A stretch of 64,000 nucleotides of DNA from Rubripirellula lacrimiformis (GTDB lineage: Bacteria; Planctomycetota; Planctomycetia; Pirellulales; Pirellulaceae), in contig NZ_CP036525.1 in assembly GCF_007741535.1 (NCBI RefSeq), positions 2,418,001-2,482,000 of the forward strand. Reading direction: 5' to 3'. The position numbers and the translations under genes were made by a program. Positions 46,899 to 56,750 of the stretch are shown piece after piece. A model generated the notes under the pieces. It worked only from the letters and a program-made list of their open reading frames with translations, did no database searches and had not been told where the DNA came from. Position 1 is the stretch's first letter, and every line of letters begins with the position of its first letter.

Positions 46899-49361
46899 CT
46901 AACGGTCCAGCAACTCTTCTTGGGCGGGCTGTTCCATTACCTTGGCGATCGCAGCACCCCGGCCGGAAATGATTCGAGGTTCCGAGCGTCGTCGCGAAGA
47001 CTTGTCGCCTTTTCCGGATCGGTAGTAACGTGAAGTGTGGCGCCCGTATCGGTAGTAGCCATAACCGCGATATCCATCGCTGGCACCAGCTTCGTCCGAG
47101 TTATTGATGACAACACCTAGGATCTTGGCACCCACGGACCGCAGGATACTGATCGATTCCTTGGCGTTGTGGCGACTCTTGCGACGAATCCGAAGTGCGA
47201 CGATGACACCATCGACAAGGCTGGCGGTGATGCTGGGGTCGGTCACAACCAATAGCGGCGGTGTGTCCAGCATGACGTAGTCAAACTTCTCACGCAGCAT
47301 CTCGATCATGTTCTGCATGTCGGGCAGCGTCAGTGCCTCGGCCGGGTTGGCCGGGATCGCACCGCTTGGCATCACGAAAAGATTTCGCAGTGGCGTTTGT
47401 CGGCACGCATCCATGGCTTCGCATTCGCCATTCAAGACCTCAGACAGCCCGGACAAATCGGCCATGTCAAAGTTGTCGGTCAACTGCGGACGCCGAAGGT
47501 CACAGTCGATGACCAGAGTTCGTTTACCGCTTTGAGCGATCGAACAGGCCAGGTTCCCTGCGATCGTACTTTTCCCGTCACCGGGCAGCGGGCTCGTGAC
47601 TTGGATGACTTTGCCACGTTGTCCGGTCAATTCAAAGAAAACCGAAGTCCGGCAAGACCGAATCGCTTCGGCCGGGATCGATGCCGGCATATGCACGACC
47701 GCCAAAGACGGGTCGAACTTCTCGTAAGGATTCGTCTCGCCCTTGGCTACCTTTTTCAGTTTGCCCTTGAAGAACGGGATGTGTGTCAGCACAGGAACGC
47801 CCAGAATGTCGGCGATCTCGTCTGGATCGCGGAACGTGTTCGCGTTCTTTTCCAATAGCAGTGCCAGACCACAACCGAGCAAAATTCCTAGGATGCTTCC
47901 GCCACCGACTGTCTTTAGCAAGCTGGGGCCGACCTTGTAGGCCAGGGAAGGCGCGGTCAGTTCGATGACGCGAGTGCCACGTTCGTCTTCGGATATTGTG
48001 ACCCGCGCCATCTGTTCTTCTAGCTGGTTCAGCAGGTCACGTGTGCGTTCGATTTCGCGTAGTTGAGCTTGGTTTTCTTGTTCGAATTGAGCCAGTTTGG
48101 CTGCGTCTTGTCGTTCAACAGTGATCTGCCCATCAAGTTCCTTGATTTGAGCTTTCAGCAAATCAATTTGTGCTTTCGATGCCAGCACGACTGCATTGAC
48201 TGCTTCGACAGCTCGTTCTCGTGGATCCGCCAGGGTTTCGCTCATCAATTCCATCACACGACTGGTTTTTTCTTGAACCAGTTTCTGCAGCTCTCTTCGC
48301 ATGGTCGACAATTGAGCGTCAAGGACTTTGACCGATGGGTGGCTAGGGCCAAACTCAGCTTCGAACTTGTCGCGTTCGATCATTAGTGGAACAAGTTCTT
48401 GGGCAAGGTTGTTCGACGCAAGCTGCGAGTCACCTTGTTGCAAGTCAGACAGGCGGCCTTGTGAATTGGGTAGCGAGAACTTCTTGTCCAGCAACTCGCC
48501 GATGATACTAAGCCCTAGGAGGGGATCGTCACCTGATTCTCGAATGATCGATTCGATGGCAGCCACTTCCACTGATTTTTGTCGTAGCTTTTCGACTACC
48601 TCACTACGGCTGCCGACCAAGAACAGTTGTCGTTCGCGGTGCGGGTTGATTGCCTTGCCCTCCGAATCCCAGGCCAGCGGTGCGTCACGACGGAACTCGC
48701 GATACCGGCTTTCTAGCTCCAGCATTTTGGGGTGCAGCTGTTCCATTCCGGTCGAGATCAGCTTGATCAGGTCTCCTCGCGAGCTTTTGTAATTTTCGTT
48801 GTAGAAGGCTTGCAGTGATTCGCTGAAGGCTTGGACGACAGGTTGGCACAGTTCTCTATTTTCACTTTCGAAATGCAGCAGCGCCACCACCGATTGTGCC
48901 GTCCGCACATCGTCCACTTCCGGTTCTAATTCCATTGAACGTAAAGCTTGCGACGTAAAGGCCTTCGATTCGTTCTCGAATTGTTTATGGAACGGATGCA
49001 ATTTCGGGTTTTCAAACGCCGCTTCCATCACTCGGTCGCTGAAGAGTTGAGACTCGACAATGTCCAGGCCCGGGACGCCTCCGACAATTTCCCCTGTCAT
49101 CGAGTCCAACATGGTGGACTTGTCGGATTCGATCATCAGCCGGGTAGTGCTGCGGTAGGTTTCCGGCAACTGCAGGTAGATCATCAATCCGCAGACTGCC
49201 CCAATTAGAACCGGGATCGCAACTGCCCAGCGATAACGCCAAACAGCCGCGGCCACGTTGATGGCTTGTTGTTCGGGCTGCGCAGATGACCCAAAGGCAG
49301 TGCTGGGATCGGAAAGGCGCGAGTCGGAAAAACGAGGCTCGGGCAATGGGGTGGCTTTCAT
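46899..49361 (-). CDS. polysaccharide co-polymerase and tyrosine autokinase (Wzc-like)
   Basis: An 820-residue inner-membrane protein that controls chain length and export of polysaccharide. The N-terminal Wzz domain has membrane helix 1 near residues 45-65 and a long periplasmic coiled-coil to about 480. Helix 2 is GGGSILGILLGCGLALLL. The cytoplasmic BY-kinase has Walker A SPLPGDGKST near 590-600, Walker A' TLVIDCDLRRPQ near 625 and Walker B YVMLDTPP near 694. A tyrosine-rich cluster (YRGYGYYRYGRHTSRYY) near 762-775 is the autophosphorylation site. All kinase motifs are intact. It lies between two repeat-rich gaps. Confidence 0.95.
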   Translation of the reverse strand: MKATPLPEPRFSDSRLSDPSTAFGSSAQPEQQAINVAAAVWRYRWAVAIPVLIGAVCGLMIYLQLPETYRSTTRLMIESDKSTMLDSMTGEIVGGVPGLDIVESQLFSDRVMEAAFENPKLHPFHKQFENESKAFTSQALRSMELEPEVDDVRTAQSVVALLHFESENRELCQPVVQAFSESLQAFYNENYKSSRGDLIKLISTGMEQLHPKMLELESRYREFRRDAPLAWDSEGKAINPHRERQLFLVGSRSEVVEKLRQKSVEVAAIESIIRESGDDPLLGLSIIGELLDKKFSLPNSQGRLSDLQQGDSQLASNNLAQELVPLMIERDKFEAEFGPSHPSVKVLDAQLSTMRRELQKLVQEKTSRVMELMSETLADPRERAVEAVNAVVLASKAQIDLLKAQIKELDGQITVERQDAAKLAQFEQENQAQLREIERTRDLLNQLEEQMARVTISEDERGTRVIELTAPSLAYKVGPSLLKTVGGGSILGILLGCGLALLLEKNANTFRDPDEIADILGVPVLTHIPFFKGKLKKVAKGETNPYEKFDPSLAVVHMPASIPAEAIRSCRTSVFFELTGQRGKVIQVTSPLPGDGKSTIAGNLACSIAQSGKRTLVIDCDLRRPQLTDNFDMADLSGLSEVLNGECEAMDACRQTPLRNLFVMPSGAIPANPAEALTLPDMQNMIEMLREKFDYVMLDTPPLLVVTDPSITASLVDGVIVALRIRRKSRHNAKESISILRSVGAKILGVVINNSDEAGASDGYRGYGYYRYGRHTSRYYRSGKGDKSSRRRSEPRIISGRGAAIAKVMEQPAQEELLDR

Positions 49362-49852
49362 CCGGAAGGTTCTACTGAAGGTTCAGGGCGAAGAATTGCA
49401 GAGAAGATGAGGCCTCTAGTCTATCGTGAACAGACAGAAAACAAGAGCAAAAGATATCTCAGAAAAGTCCAGAAAGTGCCGCCATGTTGTCTGATTGTCA
49501 TAACCGTTACGAAGTGCGGGTAGCGAAGAACATCGTGACGAGGTGGGACGCGCCCAATCGAGTTGGATGCGCCGATCACGTGTGGAATTTTCCGAATCTG
49601 ATGGTTTTTTCAGTTCTTCACAATTTGCACGCCCGCCCTTCATGGAGTTCTGTCCCGCTGATCCATTGGATGGCGCAAGCTAGCTGCCCGCTGCTGAACG
49701 GAGGTCGTGATCTCGAAGATCTGACGACCGTTTTCAAAACCGGCGTTAGCCGGAATGTATCAGCTTGCTGGACAGCGCCATTTGAATTGGCCGAACCACG
49801 CTAGACGCGGCAATGTGCCAGGAGTGGCCGTGGCTATCGGCCCGCTGATCGA
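49362..49852. other. upstream region of the Wzc-like gene
   Basis: About 490 bases that should hold the Wzc promoter. An open frame at 49484-49804 (plus) has no recognisable homology and is treated as chance. A tandem 203-bp repeat begins at the right end. Confidence 0.45.
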
Positions 49853-50465
49853 GTGAGCCGTGATCGCGTAAGCGGCCGGGCATCTTCCCCATTGCCCGCG
49901 GCCCGTGGCCTCACGGCCAGCGGCTCACTATGGTGTCGACAGTTTAACCAAATCAGCGGTCCTCCAGCGCCTCACCGCGGACCCTGCAAGGCACTCACCC
50001 CCCCCTTTTTAGGCCGTTTTCGCGTGCCGGAACGCACCAAGAGTTTGTCGACTGAATGAGCCGTGATCGCGTAAGCGGCCGGGCATCCTCCCCATTTCCC
50101 GCGGCCCGTGGCCTCACGGCCAGCGGCTCACTAAGGTGTCGACAGTTTAACCAAATCAGCGGTCCTCCAACGCCTCACCGCAGTCGCTGCGAGACACTCC
50201 TTCCGCCAGTTTTGGGCCGTTTTCGCGTGCCAAAACGCACCAAGAGGTTGTTGATTGAGTGAGCCGTGATCGCGTAAGCGGCCGGGCATCCTCCCCATTT
50301 CCCGCGGCCCGTGGCCTCACGGCCAGCGGCTCACTAAGGTGTCGACAGTTTAACCAAATCAGCGGTCCTCCAGCGCCTCACCGCAGTCGCTGCGAGACAC
50401 TCCTTCCCCCCCTTTTTAAGCCGTTTTCGCGTGCCGGAACTCCCCAAGAGTTTGTTGACTGAATG
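49853..50465. repeat. three tandem 203-bp repeats plus a truncated fourth
   Basis: Units start at 49853, 50056 and 50259 (spacing 203) with GTGAGCCGTGATCGCG or ATGAGCCGTGATCGCG; a partial fourth starts at 50463. Each has GTGAGCCG at the left and CGGCTCAC about 80 bases later as an outer inverted pair, with GGCCCGTGGCCTCACGGCC between. The right half is CAATTTAACC-type unique sequence ending in a C-run and a GCCGTTTTCGCGTGCC block. Units are about 90-95% identical by eye. 67-68 residue open frames within them overlap end to start as ATGA or GTGA; I regard them as by-products. Confidence 0.9.
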
Positions 50466-50811
50466 AGCCGTTAGGCGATAGCCTCGGTTGCGTTCCCCAG
50501 GAACCGGTGCGGTCGGCCTGCTGATTTCGCAACCGGACACGTAAGCGAGGGATTCATTCCGCCACTCGATTCCGCTTCGGGTTGTGATTCCAATCCTACT
50601 TTCTCGACAACGACCAAATCAGCATTCCGCTATCGCCCAAACGGCTCGCATTCAGATTAGAAACTGGATTCGACTGACAAACCGCCAAGAGTTTCGGCCT
50701 CGTCTGCGGGATCATCGAAAGTCTTGGCGACTTGCGCTACGTCTTGGCGACTGCCGTATGCGAAATGCCTCCCCGGTCTGTCGGATGGCTCCGATCAAGT
50801 CGACTGTCCAG
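50466..50811. other. intergenic tail with repeat fragments
   Basis: This region holds TTAGGCGATAGCCTCGGTTG (about 50471), a CGTAAGCGAGGGATTCATTC stretch near 50540 that echoes the area at 46460, and a reversed repeat-A copy at 50710. No gene is supported. Confidence 0.5.
50710..50741 (-). repeat. dispersed repeat A, copy 4 (reverse)
   Basis: The plus strand reads CGAAAGTCTTGGCGACTTGC, the complement of the core used at 11379. A further partial copy, GTCTTGGCGACTGCC, follows at 50741. Confidence 0.75.
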
Positions 50812-52656
50812 CTACGGGGCGGTCGGCGATTCATCTTTTTTTTTCGCCGCTGCAGCAAGGACACTTTCGATCTGTTGGACGATTTGCAGAACATTGGGGC
50901 TTGGTCCAAATGCCTCTTTCGCCAAATGCAAATTCGCCCTGCTGGATTCGATATCACCCGCACAGGCCTGCCAGGCGGCCAGCGAAAGTTCCGGATACCC
51001 ACCGAGTGGCGATGCAGGGTCCAATCCGGTTTCCGCTTCCGCCGTCGGTACACTGTGTTCCAGGATCCGGCACCAAATGCTGGCTTCCTGTGCGGTTAGT
51101 GATTCCGGATCGGATGCCAGGAGCGAGTCTCCGTTCATATGCCCCAGCCCGGTGGCTTGAAAACGCCAGATCGCCACGAACGCAAGTCGAATAGGGAGTT
51201 GAGCCTGTAGCATCCGCCCGGTCTGGTGGGATTCTTCCAGCCCCGAATCGTTCCCATCGATTCCCGCAGCGATCGCCGAGGTTACTAGAAAGGCGGGCTG
51301 ACTGGGGTTGGCCAAGGTGGACTCCTTGGCGGATTCGAGTCGGTTCATCGTATCGGCGTCGACCCAAGCCAGACCACGCTGAGACGTGAGCAAGGAAAGA
51401 TCCCAGATCAGCGAACTGACTTCGGAGGAACCGCTGTCGAAATCGACCGCAAGATCCAATCCACCCGAGAGTGCCGCACCGGCGCCATCCGGAAGCACAT
51501 CCGCTTGTCGGGCTGCGGCCAACCGACAGATCGTCCGGGATACCAAACGACGCAGTACGGCGGTTTCCTGTGGTCCCAATGGGGACGTTGGCTGATCGAC
51601 AGACGCAAGCGTTTCGCGAATCTCGATCCAGTTGGACGTTAGGCAGTTGCTCAATAGGTTCGGCAGGAAATCGGCGATGCTATCCCGTCTAGCTGATGAA
51701 AAGCCTTGGATTTCCGCTTGCTGGTATCCCTGTTGGATATCCCGGCGTGCCTGGTCATTGGGCGACGATGCTGAATTCAGTTGAATCAGCAAACGCGATA
51801 ACGCGATCGCTGCACGAGTTTCTCGCTCCGATGCATCGTCGAGTGTTAATTCAGAAATGGTCCGCTGCAGTTTGGCTAATTCGTCTAAGCCTGTGTCGAT
51901 GGCTTGCTGTGTGGGGGCCAGCGGGCTGGTGATCGATGCCGATTGCCACGTTTTTTCGATCCACAGCCAAGCCATCAAGGTCGCGGCACGTCGCACCGTT
52001 TGATCTTTGCTATAGGTCCCCGCGTCGTCGGACGGGGAGTGGTTCGTCGCTGAGTCAGCGGCAGATTGCTGAATGATTTTGGCTAAATCTTGTTGCCGTT
52101 CGTCCAACTGAGCCAAATTCAGTTGCCCCGAAACGATCGGTGATTCAATCAGACGTAGAGCCGCGTCGTGGCGGCGAGGCGAAGTGGATGCTTGGATGGA
52201 TCGAGCAAGCGTTTGTGTGCTTTCACGATACTTTTTGATTTTCAGCCGGACATCTTCGACGCCCTGTGCATCGACACCTTGATTGGATCTCTGGATTAAA
52301 CGGTCAAGTCGATCGGCGTGCCGTTGTGAAAATTCCAAACGTTGCCACGGAGACGCAGTGTCCGGTGCATTGGGTTGTCGTCCGATCCGTCGCATCCGCA
52401 GATCTATTTCAGATCCCAGTTGAAACAGTTCGATCGCGGGGGTGTCGGCATCGGCAAACGCTTGCTGGTATCGCTGTTGTGCACGCCCGAGTTCGGTTTT
52501 GTAGTCTGCCGCCAGTTGCGATTTGCGGTACCACGATCCGTATAGCAACACGCAACCGACCGTGATTCCAAACAGCAACGTCATCGATGCGTAGACGATG
52601 TCCCGGTTCGCGGTAGAGAGCGACTGCGGTACGTCCGCGTCTTCCGGATGGTTCAT
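50812..52656 (-). CDS. membrane-anchored helical repeat protein, partner of the exosortase
   Basis: A 614-residue protein with one N-terminal membrane helix (IVYASMTLLFGITVGCVLLYG, about residues 20-40) and a long, mainly helical periplasmic part with weak TPR character. The tail is AAAAKKKDES. It has no enzyme motif. The start overlaps the exosortase stop by ATGA (52653-52656). It occupies the same position as the TPR protein after the exosortase-like gene at 44434, so the two are probably equivalent partners, though sequence similarity is not obvious by eye. Confidence 0.72.
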   Translation of the reverse strand: MNHPEDADVPQSLSTANRDIVYASMTLLFGITVGCVLLYGSWYRKSQLAADYKTELGRAQQRYQQAFADADTPAIELFQLGSEIDLRMRRIGRQPNAPDTASPWQRLEFSQRHADRLDRLIQRSNQGVDAQGVEDVRLKIKKYRESTQTLARSIQASTSPRRHDAALRLIESPIVSGQLNLAQLDERQQDLAKIIQQSAADSATNHSPSDDAGTYSKDQTVRRAATLMAWLWIEKTWQSASITSPLAPTQQAIDTGLDELAKLQRTISELTLDDASERETRAAIALSRLLIQLNSASSPNDQARRDIQQGYQQAEIQGFSSARRDSIADFLPNLLSNCLTSNWIEIRETLASVDQPTSPLGPQETAVLRRLVSRTICRLAAARQADVLPDGAGAALSGGLDLAVDFDSGSSEVSSLIWDLSLLTSQRGLAWVDADTMNRLESAKESTLANPSQPAFLVTSAIAAGIDGNDSGLEESHQTGRMLQAQLPIRLAFVAIWRFQATGLGHMNGDSLLASDPESLTAQEASIWCRILEHSVPTAEAETGLDPASPLGGYPELSLAAWQACAGDIESSRANLHLAKEAFGPSPNVLQIVQQIESVLAAAAKKKDESPTAP

Positions 52657-54362
52657 GGCGATGGTGGTGGTGAAGATGTGCCTGTTTCGCCAAGCGTGGC
52701 CTGGTAGTCTTGGCGGAGCTTGGTTTGGGTGTATTGACGAATTTTCGTCATCGTGTCGACAACCGCTTGTTTCGCCTCTGGCGTGATCGGTTGGGCGTCG
52801 GTCATCCAGTACTGCAGCATCAGAGTTTGTGCCGTACCTGATGTTTCCGCAAAGTCATCCAGGATCAGCGGATAGAACGGCGCCATGGCTCGCGAATAAG
52901 GCGAATGGCCGGGCGTGCGTGGGATTTCCCCGTTGGAATCGACCCCTGTAAAAACCAGGCAACCGAAGGTTCCGTCGGTGGCGGCGAAGTCCGCTACCAC
53001 GATCGGGTCGGCGATCCCGGGCACCACGACGGTCCGCCGCGATTGCATTTTCCAATTCTGTGCCTTGTAGCAAAACGTCAGTTCGTGCCATCCCATGTAC
53101 GGCTGGCTGAGCACGAATTGCCCCGGGTTGCCATCAATTCCGCACTGCCAGACGTCCGAGTTCATGCCGTGACGAGCGTTGCGATCACCATGGGGATCAC
53201 GGCTGGCCTGATGGGCGACGACACTGATTGGCAAATTGGCATCGCTCAGGAAAGCCGGTGATGGTTCGTACAGGACTTGGTCAGTGGCCACCACAGGCCG
53301 CACGTCAGGCGTTGTCATCCAGTAACTCGTTAGCATCGCTACGCCACACAGAATCGCGACGCCGATGGTTCCTTGACGAACCATGCCGAGGGATCGCAGC
53401 GATTTGGCCCAGTCGAGTGAATCAACGCCCGTAGAGGCCGCCGCACGCTCACGGACTGTGCCGGTGTGTGTGCCGTCTGCCACGCTTTTCGCAGTCGCCC
53501 ACGGGATCAGTCCGATCAGATGGTCGAACGAAACTAGCATGCCGGCCGCGATTGCCAATGCGAAATAGCCCACCAGTTCATGCCGGATTCCCGTCGAAAG
53601 ATCGATGCCGAACCAGTCTTCGCCCAACGCGATGGCTGTCACGCGGACAACATTCCCCACGATGGCAAAGAAGAACGCTAGCAGCAGGTACAACGGTGTC
53701 AGCCAGACTCGTCTGCGTTGATACACCAGCACCAAAAATGCCAGGAAGCAGATCGTGAACAACGACTGGACTCCGCTGCAAGCTTCTGCCACGAACAGAA
53801 ATTTCGAAGTCAGTTCGATCGTGTTCCCCCTCTGGACGTGCAGCACACCAAACACATCCAGCAAGATGCTAGACATGTCGGTGGTGGTCCGCTGCAGCCT
53901 AGCCATGATGGTGTACGTGCCCAGTTGTGGCGCCCGGATGAACATCACCATCGGGATCGCTAGGTACGCCAATGATCGCCCATCGGGAGCTCGCTGGGCT
54001 GCCAGAAAAGATGTCGTCAACAGGATGAAGCTGATCGCGCCCAGCCAACTGGACGACAAGATCGCAGCAGCGATCAGAAAGGCTAGGGCCAAGGCCAGCG
54101 GCAATCGCGACCAGAGGTTTTGTGGCAAACGGATTCGGTGGTCAAAACGCAGGTACGCAAGCCCACCCACCGCAGCCAACAGGAACGGGAAGTATTGGTA
54201 CAGATCCTGGTTCCACATCGCCACGCAGTACTTGGCCAAAAATGGCAAGCTACCCAATAGCAACAGTCCCCAAAACAGAGCCGCAGCATGGTCGCGCGGA
54301 TCCAGTTGGAACCCTCGGGAGAGCTCGTAAGAGGTGTCGCTAGGGTTGGTAGAAACGCTCAT
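52653..54362 (-). CDS. exosortase (planctomycete type) with C-terminal EpsI-like domain
   Basis: A 569-residue polytopic membrane protein. It has the full catalytic set of exosortases, which are thought to cleave and anchor C-terminally tagged surface proteins in exopolysaccharide producers. Cys195 is in VAEACSGVQSLF, Arg240 in GNVVRVTAIAL and His261 in STGIRHELVGYF. After eight membrane helices, residues about 350-560 form a periplasmic EpsI-like domain (DVWQCGIDGNPGQFVLSQP; GWHELTFCYKAQNWKM). The ATG at 54362 is preferred to the GTG one codon earlier. No protein in the window ends in a clear PEP-CTERM-like tail, so its substrates must lie elsewhere. Confidence 0.92.
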   Translation of the reverse strand: MSVSTNPSDTSYELSRGFQLDPRDHAAALFWGLLLLGSLPFLAKYCVAMWNQDLYQYFPFLLAAVGGLAYLRFDHRIRLPQNLWSRLPLALALAFLIAAAILSSSWLGAISFILLTTSFLAAQRAPDGRSLAYLAIPMVMFIRAPQLGTYTIMARLQRTTTDMSSILLDVFGVLHVQRGNTIELTSKFLFVAEACSGVQSLFTICFLAFLVLVYQRRRVWLTPLYLLLAFFFAIVGNVVRVTAIALGEDWFGIDLSTGIRHELVGYFALAIAAGMLVSFDHLIGLIPWATAKSVADGTHTGTVRERAAASTGVDSLDWAKSLRSLGMVRQGTIGVAILCGVAMLTSYWMTTPDVRPVVATDQVLYEPSPAFLSDANLPISVVAHQASRDPHGDRNARHGMNSDVWQCGIDGNPGQFVLSQPYMGWHELTFCYKAQNWKMQSRRTVVVPGIADPIVVADFAATDGTFGCLVFTGVDSNGEIPRTPGHSPYSRAMAPFYPLILDDFAETSGTAQTLMLQYWMTDAQPITPEAKQAVVDTMTKIRQYTQTKLRQDYQATLGETGTSSPPPSP

Positions 54363-54633
54363 CACCGAATCTTAGTCAGGCCACCGTGAATTGTCGTGTC
54401 GTAGCTATCGCAGGATGGATTTTTAGCGATCAAGAATCGCCTGATTAGCGGCCTCTTTGCGATTCCATGGTCCCGCTGCGTTGATTGAAGTTTGCTACGG
54501 AGTCTTCGGTCGTTGTCATGGTCAAAAAGACTTGCCGAGCCGTCTAAACGATGCAATTTCCATGTTGAACTGAATTGTGTCCTTGGAACAACAGTTGGTC
54601 TTGCATGCGATTTGGCAAGTCGAGGTGCAATCA

Positions 54634-55800
54634 TCACGCGTGGTTTTGAATGGTCGCAGAAACTGCCGATTGGAACTCCGAAACGAAACGGTCTTCTCGG
54701 TCCTTCGATGCGGACTGAAGTGTGTCGACGGTAGGGCGAGTCGCAGACGCCGTTGTCGCGATTGCGATTAGTTTTTCAGCGAAGTCGTCCGCGGAATACC
54801 GATTGAAGAAAGTTGCATTCTTGGGGGCTTGTTCAATGTGCACATCAAGGTCCGAGAGCAACAGAGGGGTGCCGATTGCTTTCGCTTCTTCGATTGTGGT
54901 GCTCCAGCCCTCAAAAAGAGAAGGATTGATCAAAGCCACGCAGTTGGATCGCAGCCCCTTTAAGTCATCAAATGGTATTCGCCCCAGGATTCGGAAGTTG
55001 TTCTGTAAGCCAAGTTTCGATACACGCCGCTGGATCGATTCAAATATGGAAACGCATGATGGATGAGATGCTCCGCCGGTAACCGCGATCACGGGGCAAT
55101 TCTTGTCAGAATTTAGTCGTTCCAATGCATCGACTACGAGTGAGTGATTTTTGTGATTCCAGAATTGATTCGGAAGTAAGAAGAATCTTTCTGGTAAAGA
55201 ATATTTGCTTCGCGTCTGTTCTGATGCCTCTGTCGTAGGCGGTAGTTCAAACGGTGTTGAAAAACGAACCACCGAGATTCTTTCTTCCGGGACACCGTAA
55301 AATCTCCTGCAATCGTTCGCTGCATCTTGGCTGCTGACGACAACCTGCCGGCGAGTTGAAAATTGCATTCGAAAGCCGATTTCCCGTCTCCAGTACTGCT
55401 TTCGCGGAAACATTTTGGGGAAGTGTCTGTGTTGGAAATCAGGTGCCCAAGCAAGTGTGGGAATTGGGAAATTGCGTCCGTAGAAGTCAGCGTTCTCGAA
55501 GACGACATTGGTGTCTTCTGACTCGAACGCCGCTTGCGCAACTTTGTCGCAGCCAGTTATGACGGATTTCCATCGTCTGCGAGCGATCGCGTCTGGTGTA
55601 AAATCGCCGCATTCAATCAGTCGTGTTCCTAACGTCTTTTTTAACGGTTCATGGTCTTCGTCGGAGATTCCCGGCCCGTGGAACATGATGGGATTTAGGT
55701 CGTGGCCGTTTTGCTTTTGCAGTACTCGGCATAGATTCAACAGATAATTGGCACCACCCTGCCATGCCTGGCTACCAATATGGCGAAAGGCAATGTTCAC
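54634..55800 (-). CDS. glycosyltransferase family 4
   Basis: A 388-residue GT-B protein. The N-terminus RHIGSQAWQGGANYLLNLCR has the Gly-rich acceptor loop. The donor domain shows FLLPNQFWNHKNH, RILGRIPFDDLKGL and NPSLFEGWSTTIEEAKAIGTP with E-x7-E. Translation starts at a GTG (55800) that shares one base with the TAG of the upstream epimerase (TAGTG), implying coupling. It adds one sugar of the repeat unit on the cytoplasmic side. Confidence 0.92.
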   Translation of the reverse strand: MNIAFRHIGSQAWQGGANYLLNLCRVLQKQNGHDLNPIMFHGPGISDEDHEPLKKTLGTRLIECGDFTPDAIARRRWKSVITGCDKVAQAAFESEDTNVVFENADFYGRNFPIPTLAWAPDFQHRHFPKMFPRKQYWRREIGFRMQFSTRRQVVVSSQDAANDCRRFYGVPEERISVVRFSTPFELPPTTEASEQTRSKYSLPERFFLLPNQFWNHKNHSLVVDALERLNSDKNCPVIAVTGGASHPSCVSIFESIQRRVSKLGLQNNFRILGRIPFDDLKGLRSNCVALINPSLFEGWSTTIEEAKAIGTPLLLSDLDVHIEQAPKNATFFNRYSADDFAEKLIAIATTASATRPTVDTLQSASKDREDRFVSEFQSAVSATIQNHA

Positions 55801-56750
55801 TAGCAGGACTCCGCGTTCTTTGATCGGAAGGACTCAATGACTCGCCCAATGCCCGACGCTAGATCGATCTTGGGCGCAAAACCTATCTCCTTTAATCGAT
55901 GCGTAGAGGCGACTAGCGATTTGGGGTCTCCCGATCGTTGCTGCTGGTTAAAGCTGGCTTTCAGCTCTCCTCCCCAGGATTTTGTGAATACCGACGCGAC
56001 ATCGGAAACGGAGACGCCGGTACCACTGCCACCATTGAAGATCGGGCATGCCTCGGAACATGCGGGATGGATTTGTTGCAGCAATTCGGCGACATCTTGA
56101 ACGTGGATCCAATCACGAAGCTCGTTGCCTGTTCCGCCAAGTGCGAGAGTGTCGAGGTTGTTCTTCTGGACTGTCTCAGCCTTGCAGCAAAGGTCGTAGA
56201 TCAGTTGTTTTTCCAGCCCTTCGCCGTAAACCGAAAATAGCCTGCATATTGCAATTCTTAAGCCAAAGTTGTCGCAGTATGATTTGGCTAAAGACTCTAG
56301 CATTGCCTTGTGCGTGCCATAGGGTGAAAATGGATTCAGGCGGGCGTCCTCGGCGATGGGGCCGATGTGTCCAGCGCCGTAAACTGCAGCACTGGACACG
56401 ATGACGATGGGAACATGTGGGCAGGTCAATCGAACCCATTCAAGTAGCTGGCCTGCCGCTACTACGGTTCGCAAGAAGTCTTCTGCTGGGTTTTCAAAAG
56501 ATCGACCGACATGCGATCCGCCGGCTAAATGAAAAATGGAATCGATCTGGCCGCAGCGACGTTGGATCAGTTGCAGATTGGCATGGTCAATTTCACCGTT
56601 GATCCATTCGGTAAGCCCGAAGGAATGGTAGCGTGGTTGGCTGATGGATCCATGCCCAATTCCTACCACGGCATTGTCCGATCGGCTTAGCTGCACGGCG
56701 AGGGTTCGTCCGATGAATCCACGCGCTCCGGTGACTAGAATTGTGCTCAT
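55800..56750 (-). CDS. NAD-dependent sugar epimerase/dehydratase (extended SDR)
   Basis: A 316-residue nucleotide-sugar modifier. The NAD motif is VTGARGFIG, HLAGGSHVG follows beta-4, Ser is in IVSSAAVYG and the catalytic YxxxK is YGTHK. RDWIHVQDVAELL is the typical GDP/UDP-sugar epimerase segment. It could be a UDP-glucose 4-epimerase-like enzyme; the exact sugar cannot be told. It overlaps the methyltransferase gene by ATGA at 56747-56750 and the next glycosyltransferase by TAGTG. Confidence 0.92.
   Translation of the reverse strand: MSTILVTGARGFIGRTLAVQLSRSDNAVVGIGHGSISQPRYHSFGLTEWINGEIDHANLQLIQRRCGQIDSIFHLAGGSHVGRSFENPAEDFLRTVVAAGQLLEWVRLTCPHVPIVIVSSAAVYGAGHIGPIAEDARLNPFSPYGTHKAMLESLAKSYCDNFGLRIAICRLFSVYGEGLEKQLIYDLCCKAETVQKNNLDTLALGGTGNELRDWIHVQDVAELLQQIHPACSEACPIFNGGSGTGVSVSDVASVFTKSWGGELKASFNQQQRSGDPKSLVASTHRLKEIGFAPKIDLASGIGRVIESFRSKNAESC

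Noticed and set aside
49484-49804. 106-codon open frame upstream of the Wzc-like gene
   Set aside because: No homology recognised, no ribosome site, and it lies in a repeat-bordered promoter region.
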